DNA of 64,000 nucleotides from Musa acuminata AAA Group (taxonomy: Eukaryota; Streptophyta; Magnoliopsida; Zingiberales; Musaceae): the NCBI RefSeq assembly GCF_036884655.1, contig NC_088345.1, positions 18,651,501 through 18,715,500 on the forward strand, in the 5' to 3' direction. Positions 46,627-57,989 of the stretch are shown here, in pieces. Within the stretch, counting starts at the first letter, position 1. The number at the start of each line of letters is the position of its first letter. The notes below the pieces were generated by a model. It did no database searches and was not told where the DNA came from. It saw only the letters and a program-made list of their open reading frames with translations. The translations under genes were made by a program, and so were the position numbers.

Positions 46627-49182
46627 GTGTCTAAGAGGAAACGAGATGAGGTGAACAGTGCATACCTATGGCATTGTAGGCTAGGTCACATCCATGAAAG
46701 AATGATTCAAAAGTTGCTAAATAATGGATATCTAGATCCATTCGACTATGTGTCATATGTAACTTGTGAGCCTTGCATTCGTGGAAAACTGACCAACTCT
46801 CCATTTAGTGGAACTGGAGAGAGAGCCACTGAGTTGTTGGAACTCATACATAGTGATGTATGTGGACCCATGTCAACTCATGCCATTGGAGGTTACTCCT
46901 ACTTCATTACATTTACTGATGATTTCTCAAGGTATGGATATGTGTACTTAATGAAGTACAAGTCCGAGGCCTTTGAGAAATTCAGAGAGTATAAGAATGA
47001 GGTGGAGAACCAGACTGGAAAGAGTATCAAAACTCCTCGATCAGATCGAGGAGGTGAGTACTTAAGTACAGAGTTTACTCACTTCCTCAAGGACCATGGG
47101 ATATTATCCCAATGGACACCTCCTTATACACCTCAGCTCAATGGTGTCTCTGAAAGGAGAAATCGTACATTATTAGATATGGTACGGTCCATGATGAGTT
47201 TCGCTGACCTACCCATCTCATTCTGGGGATATGCCCTAGAAACCGCAGCTTACCTTCTGAACAGAGTTCCAACTAAGTCGGTGGTGTCTACACCATATGA
47301 GATATGGAAAGGGAAGAAGCCTGATCTTAAAGTAGTTAAGATTTGGGGCTGCTCTGCCCATGTTAAAAGACACAACCCCGATAAGTTAGAATCAAGGACA
47401 GGGCGATGTAAATTTGTGGGATACCCCAAGGAAACTTGTGGGTATTACTTCTATCATCTCGAGGACCAAAAGGTCTTTGTAGCTAAGAGAGCAGTGTTCC
47501 TTGAGAAGGAACACATTCTTGATGGAGACAGTGCGAGAATGATAGAATTGAGCGGAGTTAGGGAACCAAGCTCAAGCACCACTCTACAGCCCGAGTCTGT
47601 TCAGGTATCTAATACACAAGTTTCAACTTTACGCAGGTCTGATAGAGTATCCCATCCTCCTGAGAGATATGTGGGACATATTAGAGCAGAGGATGTAGAG
47701 GATATTGATCCTCAGACCTACGAGGAGGCTATTATGAGTATAGACTCCGGGAAGTGGAAAGAAGCCATGAATTCTGAGATGGATTCTATGTACTCCAATA
47801 AGGTTTGGAACCTAGTTGATGCACCCGAAGGTATTGTACCCATCGGTTGCAAGTGGATCTTTAAGAAAAAGATCGGAGTAGATGGAAAGGTAGAGACCTA
47901 TAAAGCAAGGCTAGTGGCTAAGGGGTATCGTCAAAGGCAAGGTGTTGACTACGACGAAACTTTCTCACCCGTAGCAATGCTAAAATCCATCAGAATTCTA
48001 TTGACTATTGCAGCACACTATGATTATGAGATCTGGCAGATGGATGTGAAAACCGCATTCCTCAACGGGAACCTAGAGGAGGAGGTGTATATGATGCAAC
48101 CTGAGGGATTCGTGTCCAAGAACTGCCCAGATAAGGTGTGTAGGTTGCTTAGATCCATTTATGGACTAAAGCAAGCTTCCCGAAGTTGGAACATAAGATT
48201 TGATGAGGCAATCAGATCTTATGACTTCGTTAAGAACGAAGATGAGCCTTGTGTATACAGAAAGGTAAGTGGGAGCGCTATTAGCTTTTTGGTGTTATAT
48301 GTGGATGACATCCTCATCATTGGGAATGACATAGGAATGCTATCCACAATAAAGGCTTGGTTATCTAGACACTTCTCCATGAAGGACTTAGGAGAAGCAT
48401 CTTATATCTTGGGGATTAGAATCTATAGAGATAGATCCAAAAGGATGCTTGGCTTGTCCCAGTCCAGGTACATAGAAAATATTGTCAAAAGGTTTGGCAT
48501 AGAAAATTCCAAAAGAGGTCTCATACCGATGAGACATGGGATATCGCTTTCTACGAGTATGTCCCCAAAGACTCCAGAAGAAAGGGCGAACATGGATATG
48601 ATACCTTATGCCTCAGCAATAGGGTCTATCATGTATGCCATGCTATGTACTAGGCCTGATATAGCGCATGCTCTGAGTGTCACGAGCAGGTATCAGGCGG
48701 ATCCAGGCTTGGAGCACTGGAAAGCAGTAAAGTGTATCCTTAAGTACTTGAGAAGGACTAAGGATCTTTTACTAGTATATGGAGGTAATAGCCTTAAGGT
48801 TGAAGGCTACACTGACTCAAGTTTTCAGTCTGATGTCGATGATAGCAAGTCGAATTCAGGGTATGTGTACACCTTGAATGGAGGAGCAGTGTGCTGGAAG
48901 AGTTCCAAGCAAGATACTACTGCTGACTCGACCACAGAGGCGGAGTACATTGCTGCATCAGATGCAGCAAAGGAGGGAGTCTGGGTGAAGAAGTTCATCA
49001 CAGATTTGGGAGTCGATACAGATAGCGACAAGTCGACTTCCTTATATTGCGACAACTATGGGGTGATTACTCAAATAAGGGAACCCGGGTCTTATCAGAA
49101 GTGTTCTGAGGAGGTTCCAGCTTATAAGAGAGATCGTAACCCGAGGAGATGTAGCAGTGGAAAGAGTTCCATCCGAAGATAA
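46627..49182 (+). CDS. pol: TE10 pol: integrase-reverse transcriptase-RNase H
   Basis: An open frame of 851 codons. The first codon is GTG, so this is part of a polyprotein rather than a gene with its own start. GAG-pre-integrase zinc residues are at 16-50 (WHCRLGH, CEPC). Integrase D,D-35-E is complete at about 77, 140 and 176 (HSDVCGP, RSDRGGEY, SERRNRT). RT has D473 in QMDVKTAFLNG and YVDD at 558-561. RNase H begins near 780 with [18 protein letters not shown] and YCDNYG. The last about 30 residues are out of frame: the usual tail with ADPLTKPLS is readable in another frame at 49183-49220. The enzymes copy the element RNA and integrate the DNA. They may be partly functional, but the missing RNase H tail makes this doubtful. 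Confidence 0.92.
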   Translation: MSKRKRDEVNSAYLWHCRLGHIHERMIQKLLNNGYLDPFDYVSYVTCEPCIRGKLTNSPFSGTGERATELLELIHSDVCGPMSTHAIGGYSYFITFTDDFSRYGYVYLMKYKSEAFEKFREYKNEVENQTGKSIKTPRSDRGGEYLSTEFTHFLKDHGILSQWTPPYTPQLNGVSERRNRTLLDMVRSMMSFADLPISFWGYALETAAYLLNRVPTKSVVSTPYEIWKGKKPDLKVVKIWGCSAHVKRHNPDKLESRTGRCKFVGYPKETCGYYFYHLEDQKVFVAKRAVFLEKEHILDGDSARMIELSGVREPSSSTTLQPESVQVSNTQVSTLRRSDRVSHPPERYVGHIRAEDVEDIDPQTYEEAIMSIDSGKWKEAMNSEMDSMYSNKVWNLVDAPEGIVPIGCKWIFKKKIGVDGKVETYKARLVAKGYRQRQGVDYDETFSPVAMLKSIRILLTIAAHYDYEIWQMDVKTAFLNGNLEEEVYMMQPEGFVSKNCPDKVCRLLRSIYGLKQASRSWNIRFDEAIRSYDFVKNEDEPCVYRKVSGSAISFLVLYVDDILIIGNDIGMLSTIKAWLSRHFSMKDLGEASYILGIRIYRDRSKRMLGLSQSRYIENIVKRFGIENSKRGLIPMRHGISLSTSMSPKTPEERANMDMIPYASAIGSIMYAMLCTRPDIAHALSVTSRYQADPGLEHWKAVKCILKYLRRTKDLLLVYGGNSLKVEGYTDSSFQSDVDDSKSNSGYVYTLNGGAVCWKSSKQDTTADSTTEAEYIAASDAAKEGVWVKKFITDLGVDTDSDKSTSLYCDNYGVITQIREPGSYQKCSEEVPAYKRDRNPRRCSSGKSSIRR

Positions 49183-49280
49183 CATTGCAGATCCACTAAC
49201 AAAGCCATTGTCTTAGATTGTCTTTGAGCGTCACAGGGGTCTGATGGGGATCAGACACATAGGTGATTGGCTTTAGGTCA

Positions 49281-49290
49281 AGTGGGAGAT
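49281..49290 (+). other. TE10 polypurine tract
   Basis: AGTGGGAGAT borders the 3' LTR; TE4 has the same sequence at 51611-51620. Confidence 0.8.
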
Positions 49291-50785
49291 TGCTAGTCAT
49301 AAGTGCCCAGCAAGCCAATCACGTGAGTGATGGCACGTGTGACTTGATACAGAATCTTTTTGCTTATTATATTTTGGCGTATATCACTTTATAACTATTG
49401 CATAAATGCATATATATTGTGATGTCCTTGGATTTGTGCAATGGGAATCGGATCGTGATGAGATCACGATAATGAGATCGATTCACTTTTAAACACATAT
49501 CCTAAATAATCCCGGTCATAGGTTACTCGAGAGGGACATCGTGATAACCGGATAGACTGGTGTGCTGTATACCCGTCCATATGATGGATGCAGCTGGTCT
49601 CATAGCTGCTCGTGTAGGGACACTAGGGATACAGTACAGGTGCTCATTGGAGAATGAGTTCACTGATTGATCCGCTTACGGAATGCTGGATGGTTGATGA
49701 TGCCTTATTGTCAGACAACGATTCCGTAGTCCTAGTGGTGTATCTGGTTCTTAGACTTGAGACACCAAGGATGTCCTGTATGAGTGCTCCACTCTTTGAT
49801 ACCAGACTTATAGGTTTGGCTGTTCCCAGATCTAGTACAGCTGGTCATTGGGAGTGGTAGTCGACCTTACGAGGGCTATTGAGTGTCGATAGAGGATCAT
49901 CCACTCTCGGTATCATGAGAGGAATATCCCATGTGTTCTTGCTCAGACAAATCCCTGGCTAGGGTCATTCGGGTTGAGAGAGAAAGAGTTCTCCGGGAGA
50001 ATCCGATTAGAGCGAGACTCGAGTAGAAACCGTATGGGTCTGACAGCACCATGCTCGATATACGGTCTCTGGGATATTAGATGGATGAGGGACTATAGGT
50101 ACATGGTAACTGAGGACAGACAGGTCCAATGGATTGGATTCCCCTGTATCGTCTGGGGACTACGGCGTAGTGGCCTAGTACTTCCGTAGTCGATGAGTCG
50201 AGTGAATTATTACAGAGATAATAATTCACTGAGTTAGAAGGAGTTCTGACAAGTATGACTCACGGCCAGCTCGATATTGGGCCTAGAGGGTCACACACAT
50301 ATGGTAGGCATTGCGATGAGTAGAGGTTCGGATATGAGATATCCGACGGAGCCCTTGTCTTATTGGATGCAGATCCAATACCCACTAGGGAAAGGACCCA
50401 TTAGGGTTTTGACACGGGATCTCTATAAATAGGAGGGATACACAGCCTCATAGGCTAGAGTCTTTGCTTGCCCTTCCTATTCTCCTCTCCCTCTCCCCCT
50501 CAGAGTAGGCCTGGAGTTTTGAGGAGCGTCGTCGCAACCCTGCTGTGTGGATCACCGCTAGAGAGGAGGACGCTTGACCTCCTTCACCCTCTCCTAAGGA
50601 TCTGCAAGGAAACAGGGATATACGATCTCCCTAGGTAACACAATCTCTATACGCAGTTTTGTGTTTTTTACGGATTTTGCGCACCAATCTTCGCACGACG
50701 ATGAACATCTTTTTGGGAATCGGGGATTTTTGTTTTCTTGTTCTTCCGCTGCGCATATGATGTCGCCCCCTATGATTTCCCAACA
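49291..50785 (+). repeat. TE10 3' LTR
   Basis: It is 1495 bp, the same length as the 5' LTR, with about seven transitions between them. TATAAATA is at 50424-50431. Confidence 0.95.
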
Positions 50786-50790
50786 GGCTT

Positions 50791-51600
50791 GTCCTAGGCC
50801 AAGTATATAAACACTATTGTTAAAAGGTTTAGAATTAAAAATTCCAAAAGAGGTTTCATACCGATGAGAAATGGGATATCGTTTTCTAGGAGTATATCCC
50901 CAAAGACTACTGAAAAAAGGACAAACATATATAGGATACCCTATGCCTCAGTGATAGGGTCTATCATGTATGTCATGCTATATACCAAGCCTGATATAGC
51001 GCATACTCTAAGTGTCATAAAAAGGTATTAGGCAGATCCAAGATTGGAGCATTGGAAAATAGTAAAGTGTATCCTTAAGTACTTGAGAAGGACTAAGGAT
51101 ATTTTACTAGTATATGGATGTAGGAGCCTTAGGGTTGAAGGCTACATGGACTCAAGATTCTAGTCCGATGTCAATGATAGCAAGTCGAATTCAGGGTATG
51201 TGTACACCTTGAATGGAGGAGCAGTATGCTGGAAGAGTTCCAAGCAAGATACTACTACTGACTCGACCATAGAGGTGGAGTACATTACTACAGCAGAGGC
51301 AGCGAAGGAGGGAGTCTAGATGAAGAAGTTCATCACAGATCTAGGGGTTGTACCAGGAAGCGAGGAGCCGATTCACTTATATTGTGATAACTACGGGGTG
51401 ATTGCTAAGGGAACCCGAGTGTCATCAGAAGTGTTCTAAGGAGGTTCCACCTAATCAAAGATATCGTGACTCGAGGAGATGTAGTAGTGGAAAGAGTTTC
51501 ATTCGAAGATAACATCGCAGATCCACTAACAAAGCCATTATCTCAGATTGTCTTTAAGCATTACATGGGTCTGATAGGGATCAGACACATAAGTGATTGG
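50791..51600 (+). pseudogene. pol: TE4 RNase H piece
   Basis: RT C-terminus and RNase H of TE4 after TE10. Matches to TE10 run from the SRY-IENIVKRFGI-type region through [20 protein letters not shown] (near 51190-51245) to DPLTKPLSQIV (near 51520-51550). Several stops are present, such as the TAG in GGAGTCTAG near 51317. It carries the same short deletion in the RNase H tail as TE10 (CATCAGAAGTGTTCTAAGG). Confidence 0.85.
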
Positions 51601-51620
51601 ATTTAGGTCAAGTGGGAGAT

Positions 51621-53221
51621 TGCTAGTCATGGGTGCCCTATAATCCAATCACCTGAGTGATGGCACGTGTGACTTGACACACAGTCTTATTACTTATTAT
51701 TATTATTTGATATTTTTTCATTTTATATTGACTATTACATATACACATGTATATATTGTGATGTTTTTGGATCTGTGCAATATGAATTAGATCGTGATGA
51801 GATCACGATAATGAGATTGATTCACCTTTAAACACAAACCCTAAATAATCTCGGTCACAGATTACTCGAGATGAATATCGAAATAACCGGACATACTGGT
51901 ATGTTGTATACCCATCCATATGATGAATACAACTAGTCCCATAGTTGCTCATGTGAGGACGCTAGGGATATAGTACAAGTGCTCATTGGAGAATGAGTTC
52001 ACTAATTGATCCACTTATGGAATGCTGGATGATTAATGATGCATTATTATCATACAGCGATTTCGTAGTCCTAGTGGTATATCTGGTCCTTAGACTTGAG
52101 ACACCAAGGATGTCCTGTATGAGTACTTTATTCTTCGATTCCGGACTTATATGTCTAGAGGTTCCAGATCTAGCACAACCGGTCATCGAAAGTGGTAGCC
52201 AATCTTATGAGGACTATTGAGTGTCGATAAAGGATCATCCACATTCGATTTTATGAAAGGAATGTCTCATGTGTTCTTGCTCAGACAAATCCCTAGTTAT
52301 AGTCATTGGGATTAAGAGAGAAAGAGTTCTCCGGGAAAATTCGATTAAAGCGAGACTCGAGTAGAAACTGTATCGGTCTAACAGCACCATGCCCGGTATA
52401 TGGTCTTTAGGATATTAGATGGATGAGGGACTATAGATAACGGTAATTGGGACAAATATATCCAATGGATTGGATTCCCTTGTATCATATGGGGATTGCG
52501 GACGTACTATAGCCTAGTACGTCTACAATCGATGAGTCGAGTGAATTATTATAGAGATAATAATTAAATCCAGAAGGAGTTTTGACATATATAAATCATG
52601 GCCAGCTCGATATTGGGCTTAGAGACACATATATGGTAAGCGTTGCGATGAGTAGAGGTTCGAATATTAGATATCCACTAGAGCCCCTATTTTATTGGAT
52701 ATCCAATAAGCCCCTTAATTATTGGATCCTATGAATGAGATCCAAAAAGTGCCAATGAGAGATTATTGGATAGAGATCCAATAATCTAAGAGGCTTATGT
52801 AGTTGGATGGAGATCCAATACACAATAGGGTGGGATCCATTAGGGTTAAGTTGACAGGGAACCTTTATAAATAGGAGGGAACTAATGGTTCATAGGCCGA
52901 GAGCCTTTTTGGGTTGCCTTTCCTATTCTCCTCCCCTTCTCTTCCTCAAATAGTTTTGTGGAGCATCGTCGCAGCCTTACTGTGTGGATCACCACTAGAG
53001 AGGAGGACACTTGACCTCGTTCACCCTCTCCTAGAAATCTATAGGAATTCAGGGATATACGATCTCCCTAAATAACATAATCTTTCATATACGTAGTTTT
53101 AAGTTTTACGATTTTTGTGTACCAATCTTCACACGACGATGAACATATCTTTAAAAAAATTAGGGATTTTATTTTTATGTTATTCCGATGCGCATGTGAT
53201 GCCCCCCTAAGATTCCCAACA
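51621..53221 (+). repeat. TE4 3' LTR
   Basis: It is 1601 bp, TGCTAGTCATGGG to TTCCCAACA, followed by CTAGT, a one-base variant of the inferred CCAGT target duplication. It is clearly more diverged from the 5' LTR than the two TE10 LTRs are from each other. Confidence 0.9.
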
Positions 53222-53350
53222 CTAGTGTCAGTTTCAGATTAGACAGTGGTACCACCTAGTGTCAGATTGACAGGTAGTGGTACCGCCCAAAATTGACGGT
53301 GGTACCGCCAGCACTCTGAAGACCCAGGATGAGATCGTTTAGCTCCAAAT
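53222..53350 (+). repeat. TE3 3' LTR, right piece
   Basis: It resumes the palindromic cluster where the left piece stopped and aligns with TE3 5' LTR up to about 9880 (GACCCAGGATGAGATCG). It is then cut by TE11 just before the TATA region. The remaining about 500 bp should lie right of the window. Confidence 0.85.
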
Positions 53351-53714
53351 TGTTGAATCTCATATTTTGATGATGAAACCAATTGATAGTATTTATTATT
53401 TGATTTGTGTTTTGACGGAAGAGGAAGATCGTTAGTGGATGCCGGTGGCCTCGACGAAAGAGGAATCGGTGGAGTGGATGTAGGTCACGAAGACCAAACC
53501 ACTATAATTCGATTTGCATTTACTTCTTACAATTTTCATTTACTGCAAACTACCCTTCTTTACTTGCTTTACATCCACTATACTCTTATGTATGCTTTCA
53601 AGTTAACATTTTCCGAAACGGGTTTAATCGTAACGAGATTTTGAACCGACATAATTTTTACCGTTGTACTAATTCACATTCCCCCCCCCCCCAAGTGCCG
53701 ACTCATTCCTAACA
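53351..53714 (+). repeat. TE11 5' LTR, internally deleted
   Basis: It is only 364 bp. The first about 65 bp (TGTTGAATCTCATATTTTG) are joined directly to the late part of the LTR (AGATCGTTAGTGGATGCC onward). About 0.9 kb is missing compared with TE3, including palindromes and TATA box. It has a run of 12 C (53681-53692) near the end. Confidence 0.85.
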
Positions 53715-53715
53715 G

Positions 53716-53729
53716 TTGGTATCAGAGCC
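53716..53729 (+). other. TE11 primer binding site
   Basis: TTGGTATCAGAGCC, a good initiator tRNA-Met site, just after the LTR. Confidence 0.88.
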
Positions 53730-53764
53730 AAGTTATTTCTTATTTGGTTTAACACCCAAGAGAA

Positions 53765-54690
53765 ATGGCTCTTTTCGGATTTTAAGAGGGTTTTTCTATC
53801 GTTCGTCCTCCTATGTTCAATGGGATGGACTACACTTATTGGAAAACTCGAATGAAAGTTTTCTTGCTTTCTATGGATTTAAACTTATGGAATATTGTTG
53901 AAAATGGATTTAAAATGTCTTCTACTCCAATAAAAGAATGGAATGATTTGGAGAAAAAAACTTTTCTTTAAACGCTAGAGTTATGAATGCTCTATTTTGC
54001 GCCTTCAACAAAAATGAATTCAATCGGGTTTCTACTTGTGAAATGACTTTTAATATTTGGCACACTCTTAAAATCATACACGAAGGTACTAATAGAGTTA
54101 AAGATTCAAACATTAATATTTTGATGCATGATTTTGAATTGTTTCGAAAGAAACCAAGCGAGACTATTGGAGACATGTACACCTGTTTTACGGATATCGT
54201 CAATAGTCTAAAAGCTCTTGATAAAAAATTTTCGAACCTTGAACTTGTGAACAAAATTTTATGATCTCTTTCTAAAACTTGGGATCCTAAAGTAGTAGTC
54301 ATTCAAGAGGCCAAAGATTTGAATACTTTTTCAATCGAAGAACTTATCGGGCCTTTGATAACCTACGAAATGACCAATGTGGCACATGACGAACTTGAGA
54401 ATAACCTTCCAAAGAACAGAAAGGATTTTGTACTTAGAACAAAAGAAGACTACCCGAGCGAAAGCTTAAGTGATGGTGAACTTGAACCTCTCACAATAAA
54501 GATTAAAAAGTTTTTAAAACAAGAATAAAAAATTAAAAGTAAACTTAAAAAGAAAGTAACAACTTGCTATGAATGCAAGAAGAAGAAAGCACTTTGGGAC
54601 AAAACGAGTACCTCCGAAGAAGATGAGCAAACCGATAAAGATGAAACGACAAACTTCGCTTTAGTGACTCTCGACAATGAGGTAAAATAC
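53765..54690 (+). pseudogene. gag: TE11 gag remnant
   Basis: The ATG at 53765 (MALFGF, then a TAA or TAG-type break) is at the place where TE6 gag starts. The frame of DYTYWKTRMKVFLLSMDLNL is open afterwards. A shift near 53960 leads to 53983-54264 (93 residues, FNIWHTLKIIHEGTNRVKDS) and, after a stop, 54319-54528. The zinc knuckle is half deleted near 54563: TTCYECKK is followed directly by KKALWDK. The stretch to 54690 is decayed C-terminal gag. Confidence 0.85.
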
Positions 54691-56857
54691 TCAAACAAAA
54701 CCCCCATAGTTTAATTTGAAATTACTTGATGTTCTTCATGAGTTATTTTTAATTTAGTTTTAAAAAATCATATAAATTTCTTTTTGAAAATTATATGTTT
54801 AATGATGTAATGAAAATGTTAAAAGTTTTAGGATCATGCTTATCTTTCTAGTAATTTTGAAAAAGATCATGACAATTGTATGTTTTATGATAATACAATA
54901 AAATATTAGATATAAATCTAATGCTTGTATACCTAAAAATATTAATTCTATGTATGTTTTAAAGAAGCTATAATGAGTATCTTGATGATTTTCATATTGC
55001 TTTTTTATGACAATGCATGACTTTTGTATGGAAGGCTTGATGATTTTTGTGATGAATCTTGTTTTTAGTTTTCGATTTTAAACATGATGCATAGTTTTGA
55101 CATAAGAATAAATATTTGAGCATGCTAATATAAAGTCAATCACACAAATTTAAACTAACGAAGTTTAGATATCTTTAAAAATCATTCAACATTATGTTCA
55201 ATGAAACCATGCTTGAAGTCTTAATGAAAATATAATGATAATTTGAAATCATGATTAATGAGTTTTTCGAAATTATGCATGATAATTCTTATGATTTATG
55301 GATTATTAATCTTTGCTGTAATGAAAGTTCTTTTTCGGTTTTAAACATTGATGCATATTTTTTGTTTGACATAAATGAAAAAGGCATGCTTCTATTAAAT
55401 AAATCACATGAATTAAAATAACTAAAAAGAGGAAAGCATTTTTCTTGAAAATATTTTTTTCTCTATCTTATCGATTTTCTTTACTAAGAGATTGATAAAG
55501 TTACAAATGCCATTTTGAATCTCTTGAAAATGATTTTGAGTTGATGATTTGAATTTGAATGAGCTTTTATCTTGATTTTTCAAGAATTATAACTTGATAT
55601 TTCTTATGTATGAATCAAGATATTATATTATTTGATCTCCTATGTCTCTTTTTGCCATTTACTAAAGAGAATATCTCTTTCGGAATTCATGACTTTAAAT
55701 TCTTTTGAACATCTTTTACTATTTGATCTCCTATATTCTACTTGCTATATATTAAAAGGAAGCATAATTGAAATCATGATCTTGAATTCTCGAAATCAAA
55801 ACTTGATATTTTCTTTATATGAATCAAGATCACTCACTTTTTATTCTCGAATGATTTCTTACATTTTATTAAAGAGAATATTTGTCCAAATGAATCATAA
55901 TGTTTCTTTTATTATTTTTTTCTCACAACTTGAGAAATGTGTTTTGATGTTTGGAATATTGTATACATAAATTGATTTTTCTGCTATGTTTCGATACTCC
56001 CTTATTTTCATGAAGTATAACTCATCACTAAATTAATTTTTCTTTTTATTCTTTATGTGATGATTTGAAAATTAATGGAAAGGGGGAGAAAATAAGTGAT
56101 AAATGTTTAAAAATTTTAATGTCTTAGTATCATGTATGATATGCCTATAGTGATGATTGATTTATTTGGTATCATGCATGAGGATGAAATGTAAGATTTT
56201 AAAATTATGCATATTTTAATTTGAAACTATAATGATACACAAACATATTGAAAAAGAATTGATACTTTAACTTTATCATGATTTGAAAATTGATATAAAA
56301 GGTAAAAGAATTACAAATTGTATTCTTCCCTTCTTTTTTACAATGACAAAGGGGGAGATAAAATCTGCTAGCTTGCATGATGATATATGGAAGAAGAAGC
56401 TAAAACTTGTTAGCTTGCACATCGCAAAGAGAGCAAAACTTGTTAGCTTGCTCATCTCAAAAGAGAAGCAAAAATGTAAACTTGCAAAATTTGCAATCTT
56501 ATGCATCTTTAACGTTAATGATGATTTGATGATTATACATGTTGTAAAGTGATACAAAATCTGCTAGCTTGCATTTTCTAATATGATGTAACACTTGCTA
56601 AATTTGCTAGCTTACAAACTGTAATGATGATAAAACTTGATATTATGTTTATTATGCAATGTTGTAAAGCTTATATCTCAAACACTTGAAAGTTGCACTT
56701 CTCCTTTTTGTTGATGATAAGGGGGAGAAGTATAATGATGTTATGCACGATTTTATCATAACATGTTGCTTGGATTTTTGAATCCAAGAGTTCTATCAAT
56801 ATAACATATTGATAGGGGGAGTTAAAATTAACTCCGTCATCAATTGGTTGTCATCAT
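54691..56857 (+). other. TE11 AT-rich segment replacing pol
   Basis: There is no coding similarity to pol. It shares words with TE3 (CTCCTATGTCTCTTTTTGCC, CGGAATTCATGACTT). TTGTTAGCTTGCACAT- and TTGCTAGCTTGCAT-like words occur at 56360-56640. Purine tracts in the TGACAAAGGGGGAGA context lie near 56343 and 56715. Confidence 0.65.
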
Positions 56858-56872
56858 AAAAAAGGGAGAGAT
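56858..56872 (+). other. TE11 polypurine tract
   Basis: A purine run AAAAAAGGGAGAGAT borders the 3' LTR start at 56873. The 3' LTR itself is only present as 56873-56909. Confidence 0.75.
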
Positions 56873-57039
56873 TGTTGAATCTCAGATTTTGATGATAAAA
56901 CCAATTGATTGTTAGGATCGAAGGCACTAAGAGGGGGGGGGGGTGAATTAGTGCAGCGGAAATCTTACAGCGATTTTAAAAACGAAAGCTGCGTTCGTCC
57001 GATAAAAAATGATTTCGATATAAAAGCAGAATCACAGTG

Positions 57040-57400
57040 CAGTTTGCGTCTAAGCGCAGTTTTGCGTCTAAGCGCAGTTTGCGTCTAAACACAGTTTGCG
57101 TCTAATCGCAGTTTGCGTCTAAGCACATTTTGCGTCTAAGCACAGTTTGCGTCTAAGCGCAGTTTGCGTCTAAACTCAGTTTTACGTCCAAACGCAGTTT
57201 TACGTCTAAACGTAGTTTTACGTCTAAACGCAATTTTACGCCTAAACGCAGTTTTGCGTCTAAACGCAGTTTTACATCTAAACGCAGTTTTACGTCTAAA
57301 CGCAGTTTTGCGTCTAAACGCAGTTTTACGTCTAAACGTAATTTTACGTCTAAATGTAGTTTTGCGTCTAAAAGCAGTTTTGAACCTTGAAAAGTGTTTT
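57040..57400 (-). repeat. 18 bp tandem array in TE12 LTR
   Basis: The unit resembles GCAGTTTTGCGTCTAAAC on the plus strand and occurs about 18-20 times. It gives a false 80-residue repeat frame (57164-57406). Same repeat family as in TE6. Confidence 0.88.
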
Positions 57401-57914
57401 ACGTAGAAAGCAATTTGCAGTTATAAATGGAATCCGAATGTAAGCGTAAACTGCAGTGTGAAGATCGTACGAAAATACGATTTACGTTTGAATGCAGATT
57501 CTGAAAGATCAGAGCTTAGAAACTCATTTGTAAAGGCGCAGAGGGCAGTAGCAATGTAGGAGGTTTGCAGTAATGATAAAGTGCTCAAGGTAAAAGCAAA
57601 CCAGAGATTTAGAGTGGTTCGGTCAGTCTTGACCTACTCCACTTTTGGCTTCCTCCTCCGACGAGGTCACCGACGTCAACTAGCTGCCTTCCTTCAATGG
57701 GCGAAGGCTAACTGCCCTTTTACAGTTTCTCTCCTTTTGACAGGCTTAGGAGACAACCTTTACAGATCCTTTCTCTCCTCTCTTTACAACTCAAGACTTG
57801 AAGAACAGAAGGAGGAGAACTTTAGGACTTTACACAAATTTGAGCTCTTAGAATCACTGAAAAGATCAAGAATTCGGTGTGGATCTGTATCTTTTCAGTG
57901 CTGAATGGGTGGGG

Positions 57915-57922
57915 TATTTATA
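57915..57922 (-). promoter_or_regulatory. TE12 LTR TATA box
   Basis: TATAAATA on the minus strand in the context GGCCTATAAATACCCC, just downstream of the palindromic cluster. Confidence 0.75.
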
Positions 57923-57989
57923 GGCCACATCCCAGTTCAAATTTGGAGCTCAAAACGATCAAATCGATCAAATCCCAGAATTCTGGGAT

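Larger units (their letters stand above)
42269..50785 (+). mobile_element. TE10: young full-length copia element of the TE4 family
   Basis: It is 8517 bp with two 1495 bp LTRs (42269-43763 and 49291-50785) and a perfect GGCTT duplication (42264-42268 and 50786-50790). By eye the LTRs differ at about seven positions, all transitions, so the insertion is recent. The pol frame from integrase to RNase H is open over 851 codons. Gag has a frameshift, protease a large deletion, and the RNase H tail a frameshift, so it cannot act alone. Lineage (Angela/Tork-like) is inferred from the 1.5 kb LTR and domain sequences. Confidence 0.95.
53351..56909 (+). mobile_element. TE11: gag-only Sirevirus derivative, 3' part displaced
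   Basis: The 5' LTR is 53351-53714, followed by a primer binding site, a decayed gag, an AT-rich segment, a polypurine tract and the first 37 bp of the 3' LTR. There TE12 interrupts it. Like TE3 and TE6 it has no integrase, reverse transcriptase or RNase H. The bases before it (CAAAT) should reappear after its 3' LTR, outside the window. Confidence 0.85.

Noticed and set aside
57164..57406. 80-residue protein made of repeated LRLNAV units
   Set aside because: It is the translation of an 18 bp tandem repeat inside an LTR.
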